A DNA stretch of 5,714 nucleotides, taken from positions 1-5,714 of the forward strand of contig JANWJA010000099.1 of assembly GCA_025449615.1 (NCBI GenBank). The letters run 5' to 3'. Positions 1-5,714 of this stretch are shown piece after piece (position 1 is the first letter of the stretch; the number at the start of each line of letters is the position of its first letter). Under the pieces are notes generated by a model that saw only the letters and a list, made by a program, of their open reading frames with translations, searched no databases and had not been told where the DNA came from. Both the position numbers and the translations under genes were made by a program. The stretch is from Methyloceanibacter sp. GTDB taxonomy: Bacteria > Pseudomonadota > Alphaproteobacteria > Rhizobiales > Methyloligellaceae.

Positions 1-3
1 AAT

Positions 4-93
<90 letters not shown>

Positions 94-100
94 GGGGGCT

Positions 101-129
101 GATGTAGCTTGCCCGGCCCGTCACGGCAA
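101..129 (-). promoter_or_regulatory. possible promoter of tRNA-Ser
   Basis: On the minus strand, TTGCCG (124-129) is followed after 17 nt by TACATC (101-106). These match the sigma-70 consensus at 4/6 and 3/6 positions. The -10-like box ends 7 nt before the mature 5' end of the tRNA, so transcription would start at or very close to base 1 of the tRNA. Position and spacing fit, but the boxes are weak, and readthrough from the upstream gene is an alternative. Confidence 0.35.
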
Positions 130-142
130 CCGCGTGGAAGGT

Positions 143-643
143 TTAAGGCGCGATATAGGGAGCCGGCGGGAGCTTGGTGGATTTCAAGCAATAGTCGCCG
201 GCCTCGTAATTGGTGCCGGCGGGGCAGCTGCCATCCTTCTCGATCACGGAGGCGAAGATCGCAGAGTTGGTAGCCTGTTCGGCGCCTTGGCCGAGCTTGA
301 TCAAGGTGCCGAGATCTCGAACAGCACGGAGGCAAAGAATGCCGCCCTCTGGCTCTGTGCCGGTCGACGTGATGGGTTGCTGCCAAGCACCGGCCTCGCG
401 CCACTCGCTTCCCTCGAATTTCCATGACAGGCGGCTTGGCGGGCAGGATTCTCCTGCATCGCGGGCAAGAATGACGGCCCGCCGTTCCCAAGTCGAGGGA
501 TCGGTTGGATCGAGCGGGCCTTTGGGCCAACGGTAATAGGCGATAAAAGCCGATCCGGCCGGCAAGGCAAACAGGCCCAGGAGGAGTAGCCTTCGCCTGA
601 TTGGGCTTGATTTATGCTGACCGGGGCGGCCGTTCCTGCCCAT
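143..643 (-). CDS. hypothetical protein with N-terminal membrane anchor and four cysteines
   Basis: I do not recognise the family. From the ATG at 643 the product is 166 residues. An in-frame TTG at 655 would add four residues; it has a GAGAAG sequence 12 nt upstream, whereas the ATG has no clear ribosome site, so the start is unsettled. A basic stretch (KSSPIRRR) precedes a hydrophobic segment, LLLLGLFALPAGSAFIAYY, at about residues 19-37. This suggests a signal anchor or an uncleaved signal peptide with the rest in the periplasm. That remainder has exactly four cysteines, in the contexts ESCPP, ILCLR, GSCPAG and DYCLK. They could form two disulfides, which fits an exported protein. No enzymatic motif is visible. 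The gene is divergent from rplU and followed by tRNA-Ser on the same strand. Two overlapping plus-strand open frames are shorter and lack any family resemblance. That this is a real gene is likely; its function is unknown. Confidence 0.7.
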   Translation of the reverse strand: MGRNGRPGQHKSSPIRRRLLLLGLFALPAGSAFIAYYRWPKGPLDPTDPSTWERRAVILARDAGESCPPSRLSWKFEGSEWREAGAWQQPITSTGTEPEGGILCLRAVRDLGTLIKLGQGAEQATNSAIFASVIEKDGSCPAGTNYEAGDYCLKSTKLPPAPYIAP

Positions 644-655
644 TATCGTGCCCAA

Positions 656-683
656 TTGACTTATGGACTTCTCTATCTATAGT
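656..683 (+). promoter_or_regulatory. sigma-70 promoter of rplU-rpmA
   Basis: TTGACT (656-661) is followed after 16 nt by TATAGT (678-683). Both boxes match the sigma-70 consensus at five of six positions, unusually close for a GC-rich genome. Transcription would start near 690, giving an untranslated leader of about 114 nt before the rplU ATG at 804. The -35 box abuts the possible TTG start of the divergent gene at 653-655. A strong promoter is expected for ribosomal protein genes. Confidence 0.7.
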
Positions 684-701
684 GCGCCCGCAAACGACCT
701 C

Positions 702-763
702 TCGGCGCGCCCACGCGCGATGAGGTTAAACGATTACGGCCCAAGGGCCTATATTTCAGGCCC
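702..763 (+). promoter_or_regulatory. possible structured 5' leader of rplU mRNA (two hairpins)
   Basis: Two inverted repeats lie between the predicted transcription start and the rplU ATG. The first (702-720) has a 7-bp stem with one bulged G (705) and loop CCCA. The second (745-763) is GGGCCT - 7-nt AT-rich loop - AGGCCC, a perfect 6-bp stem. Neither is followed by a T run, so they do not look like terminators. Ribosomal protein mRNAs often carry leader structures for feedback by the encoded protein; assigning that role here is inference. I do not recognise a named RNA family. Confidence 0.3.
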
Positions 764-803
764 GGCTTTCAACAGCCCAAGAGTTTGAACGGACGAGAGA
801 GAC

Positions 804-1385
804 ATGTTCGCGGTCATTCGCACAGGCGGCAAGCAATATCGCGTTGCGCCAAACGACGTCATTGAGATCGAGAAGATCGCAGGCAATCCCGGCGATATCG
901 TCGAGCTTGGCGAGGTTTTACTGCTGGGCGGCGACGAGCCTAAGGCGGGCAAGCCGCTGATTTCTGGCGCGCTGGTGGCAGCCGAAGTGGTGGAGCAGGG
1001 CCGCGGCGAGAAGATCATCGTCTTCAAGAAGAAGCGGCGGAAAGGCTATCGGCGCACCAAGGGCCATCGCCAGCTGCTGACAACGATCCGCATTACCGAG
1101 ATTCTGACCGACGGCAAGAAGCCATCGAAGCAGGCTGCGAAGCCCGAACCGAAGAGGGCCGAGAAGCCGGTCGAGGCCAAGGCTCCGAAGACGGAAGCTG
1201 CGAAGCCCGAACCGAAGAGGGCCGAGAAGCCGGTCGAGGCCAAGGCTCCGAAGACGGAAGCTGCGAAGCCCGCGAAAAAAGCCGAGGCCAAGCCCGCAGC
1301 CAAGAAGGCGGCGGTGAAACCCAAAGCAGAAAAATCCGCAACCAAGAAACCGGCGCGAACGGCGAAGCCGAAGCCCAAGGCTTAG
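804..1385 (+). CDS. rplU: 50S ribosomal protein L21 with long Lys/Ala/Pro-rich C-terminal tail
   Basis: L21 is a primary-type 50S protein that binds 23S rRNA. The conserved domain fills about residues 1-103: it starts [14 protein letters not shown] and includes the L21 signature between I71 and T93, with the GHRQ core at 87-90. Bacterial L21 is usually about 100-105 residues, but this protein has 193. The extra 90 or so residues (104-193) are almost entirely Lys, Ala, Pro and Glu, with a 21-residue unit repeated exactly (111-131 and 132-152), then an Ala/Lys-rich histone-H1-like end. This tail is presumably disordered and strongly basic; its role is unknown. The start is secured by the family N-terminus, with a purine-rich GGACGAGAGAG just upstream. 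rpmA follows after 25 bp. The core assignment is near certain. Confidence 0.97.
   Translation: MFAVIRTGGKQYRVAPNDVIEIEKIAGNPGDIVELGEVLLLGGDEPKAGKPLISGALVAAEVVEQGRGEKIIVFKKKRRKGYRRTKGHRQLLTTIRITEILTDGKKPSKQAAKPEPKRAEKPVEAKAPKTEAAKPEPKRAEKPVEAKAPKTEAAKPAKKAEAKPAAKKAAVKPKAEKSATKKPARTAKPKPKA
1134..1272 (+). repeat. perfect 63-bp tandem duplication inside rplU, plus 13-bp partial third copy
   Basis: Bases 1134-1196 and 1197-1259 are identical over 63 bp, and 1260-1272 repeats the first 13 bases of the unit before the sequence diverges. The unit is 21 codons, so gain or loss of a copy keeps the reading frame. Each encodes [25 protein letters not shown] sequence (residues 111-131 and 132-152 of L21). 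The absence of even synonymous differences indicates a recent duplication or ongoing homogenisation. Confidence 0.97.
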
Positions 1386-1410
1386 ACTCGACTAGTTGAG
1401 GTAGCGAACC

Positions 1411-1665
1411 ATGGCACATAAGAAAGCAGGCGGCTCGTCACGGAACGGCCGCGACTCCGCCGGGCGCAGGCTCGGCGTCAAGAAGTCCGGCGGCCAGGCC
1501 GTCATCCCCGGCAACATCATCATCCGCCAGCGCGGCACCAAATGGCATCCTGGCGACGGCGTCGGCATGGGCAAGGACCATACGATCTTCGCGGTGGTGG
1601 AGGGCGAGGTCAATTTCGCGACCAAGCATAAGGGCCGCGTCTACGTCTCGGTGAAGCCGAACTAG
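1411..1665 (+). CDS. rpmA: 50S ribosomal protein L27
   Basis: L27 is a small 50S protein whose flexible N-terminus reaches towards the peptidyl transferase centre and helps position tRNA substrates. The 84-residue product has normal length and all family landmarks: the N-terminus [16 protein letters not shown], the [10 protein letters not shown] stretch, the [10 protein letters not shown] motif and the [12 protein letters not shown] signature near residues 50-61. It begins directly with MAHKK, so it lacks the cleaved N-terminal extension known from Firmicutes L27; only the initiator Met should be removed. A GAGG ribosome site (1398-1401) sits 9 nt before the ATG. It lies 25 bp after rplU and is almost certainly co-transcribed with it, the usual rplU-rpmA pair that keeps the two proteins in balance. 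Confidence 0.98.
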   Translation: MAHKKAGGSSRNGRDSAGRRLGVKKSGGQAVIPGNIIIRQRGTKWHPGDGVGMGKDHTIFAVVEGEVNFATKHKGRVYVSVKPN

Positions 1666-1724
1666 CTCGCGACGCGCCTAGCGCAGGTCTCGCCTGCATT
1701 GGCGCTCCCGTGTAATTTCGTTCC

Positions 1725-4436
<2,712 letters not shown>

Positions 4437-4439
4437 GCG

Positions 4440-5714
4440 ATGTCGGTGATGGCAGAGAGACCGGAAGCTACGATCGAGCCGATGATGCTCTATATGGGCC
4501 GGCTCGCGCGCGAGGCTGCTTCCGAGCTGGCGACTGCGTCGACGGAGGCGAAGAACAATGCGCTCCGCGCCATGGCCGCTCGGCTCGAAACCAAGAGCAA
4601 TGCCATTCTTGACGCCAACCGGCAGGATGTCGACGCGGCGCAAGCCAAGGACCGGAACGGAGCCTTCGTCGATCGGCTGACGCTTAACAATGAGCGGCTG
4701 GCGGCGATGGCGCAAAGCTTGCGCGACATCGCGGAGCTGCCCGATCCCGTCGGGCAGGTGATCGCCTCTTGGACACGGCCGAACGGTCTCGTCATTTCGC
4801 GCGTGCATGTGCCACTCGGCGTGATCGGGATTATCTACGAGTCGAGACCGAATGTTGCGGCCGACGCGGGGGGATTGTGCGTGAAATCCGGCAATGCCGT
4901 GATCTTGCGTTGCGGCTCCGAGACATTTTTGAGCTCTATCGTGATCACCAACGCCTTGGCTGAAGGTCTGGTCGAGGCCGGCTTGCCGGGTGCCGCCATC
5001 CAGCTCGTGCCGACCGTGGATCGCGCGGCGGTGGGTTATATGTTGCAAGGTCTCGATGGAGCGATCGACGTCATCGTGCCGCGCGGGGGCAAGAATTTGG
5101 TCGAGCGCGTGCAACACGAAGCCCGCGTGCCGGTGTTCGCGCATCTCGAAGGCGTGTGTCACGTCTATGTGCATGCTGCCGCCAATCTCGACATGGCAAA
5201 GCAGATCGTGCTCAACGGCAAGATGCGGCGCTCGGGAGTTTGCGGCGCAACGGAGACGCTGCTGGTCGATCGCGCTTGCGCCGGCACGCATCTGAAACCG
5301 CTGGTCGAGATGCTGCTCGATGCCGGCTGCGAGGTGAGAGGCGACGCCGATACGATGGCGGTCGATCCGCGCGTGAGGCAGGCGACCGAAGACGACTGGG
5401 CCACCGAATATCTCGATGCCATCATCGCGGTGAAATTGGTCGAAAATCTCGACGATGCCATCGCCCATATCGCGCGCTACGGCACGCAGCATACCGACGC
5501 CATCGTCACCAAAGATCAAGCGGCGGCCGAGCGGTTCCTCGCCCGCGTCGACAGCGCCATCGTGGTGCACAATGCCTCGACGCAATTTGCCGATGGCGGC
5601 GAGTTCGGCATGGGGGCTGAGATCGGGATCGCCACCGGGCGGTTCCATGCGCGCGGACCGGTCGGCGTGGAGCAGCTCACCACGTTCAAATATGTGCTGC
5701 GCGGCAACGGGCAA
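4440..5714 (+). CDS. proA: gamma-glutamyl phosphate reductase (3' end beyond window)
   Basis: ProA reduces gamma-glutamyl phosphate to glutamate 5-semialdehyde with NADPH, the second step of proline synthesis. It is thought to work in contact with ProB, whose product is labile. The frame is open for 425 codons to the last base, with no stop. Family members are about 415-430 residues and the visible end reads LRGNGQ, so probably only a few residues are missing. It has the aldehyde-dehydrogenase fold: [10 protein letters not shown] (134-143), KSGNAVILR (149-157), PRGGKNL (214-220), the catalytic cysteine C268 in [10 protein letters not shown], and a full match to the family signature from V334 to I355 ([13 protein letters not shown]). 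R157-C158-G159 replaces the commoner RGG. A GGAAGAG site (4426-4432) lies 7 nt before this ATG, favouring it over the ATG at 4449. Confidence 0.97.
   Translation, partial: MSVMAERPEATIEPMMLYMGRLAREAASELATASTEAKNNALRAMAARLETKSNAILDANRQDVDAAQAKDRNGAFVDRLTLNNERLAAMAQSLRDIAELPDPVGQVIASWTRPNGLVISRVHVPLGVIGIIYESRPNVAADAGGLCVKSGNAVILRCGSETFLSSIVITNALAEGLVEAGLPGAAIQLVPTVDRAAVGYMLQGLDGAIDVIVPRGGKNLVERVQHEARVPVFAHLEGVCHVYVHAAANLDMAKQIVLNGKMRRSGVCGATETLLVDRACAGTHLKPLVEMLLDAGCEVRGDADTMAVDPRVRQATEDDWATEYLDAIIAVKLVENLDDAIAHIARYGTQHTDAIVTKDQAAAERFLARVDSAIVVHNASTQFADGGEFGMGAEIGIATGRFHARGPVGVEQLTTFKYVLRGNGQ

Noticed and set aside
134..536. Two plus-strand open frames of 97 and 108 codons opposite the hypothetical minus-strand gene
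   Set aside because: They are shorter, lack signal or domain features, and overlap each other. The minus-strand frame has a coherent anchor segment and paired cysteines.
1134..1272. The direct repeats as a CRISPR array or mobile-element ends
   Set aside because: The copies are contiguous with no spacers, lie inside one reading frame and encode protein repeats.
1046..1419. Two minus-strand open frames opposite the rplU tail, with repetitive Ala/Phe- or Pro/Ser-rich products
   Set aside because: Their repeats are only the mirror of the 63-bp duplication in rplU, which is the real coding frame.
1680..1706. Inverted repeats after rpmA (GCAGG-TCTCG-CCTGC, and alternative AGCGC/GCGCT pairing) as a terminator
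   Set aside because: The stems are only 5 bp, compete with each other, and are not followed by a T run, so a rho-independent terminator cannot be supported.

Overview
The window is GC-rich chromosomal DNA of a bacterium. It is most likely an alphaproteobacterium, and probably a member of the Hyphomicrobiales (Rhizobiales). The grounds are the gene order L21 - L27 - GNAT acetyltransferase - Obg GTPase - ProB - ProA, the long Lys/Ala/Pro-rich tail on L21, and weak or absent Shine-Dalgarno sites before several secure starts. The order is inferred from general knowledge of such genomes; no database was consulted. Nothing suggests a plasmid, phage or recently acquired island.

Layout. The left end (1-655) is on the minus strand: a tRNA-Ser(CGA) gene at 4-93, with a gene for a small, probably membrane-anchored protein of unknown function just upstream of it in transcription order. 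A divergent intergenic region (656-803) holds a near-consensus sigma-70 promoter (TTGACT - 16 nt - TATAGT) and a leader of about 110 nt with two possible hairpins. The rest of the window is one plus-strand run: rplU (804-1385), rpmA (1411-1665), a GNAT acetyltransferase gene (1725-2246), obgE (2278-3315), proB (3312-4436) and proA (4440 to the window edge). Gaps are at most 59 bp. obgE and proB overlap by ATGA, and proB and proA are 3 bp apart, so at least obgE-proB-proA is probably one transcript.

How the genes fit together. rplU, rpmA and obgE all concern the large ribosomal subunit: two structural proteins and the GTPase that monitors 50S maturation. The GNAT gene between them looks like the RimJ/RimL type; its substrate is unknown. 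proB and proA encode the first two steps from glutamate to proline, and both keep their key catalytic motifs.

I found no undescribed system here. The most notable feature is the C-terminal tail of L21, nearly as long as the conserved domain. It contains a perfect 63-bp in-frame tandem duplication, which looks recent and possibly variable in length. Smaller points are the uncharacterised anchored four-cysteine protein, the compact divergent promoter and structured leader before rplU, and a degenerate G4 motif in Obg.
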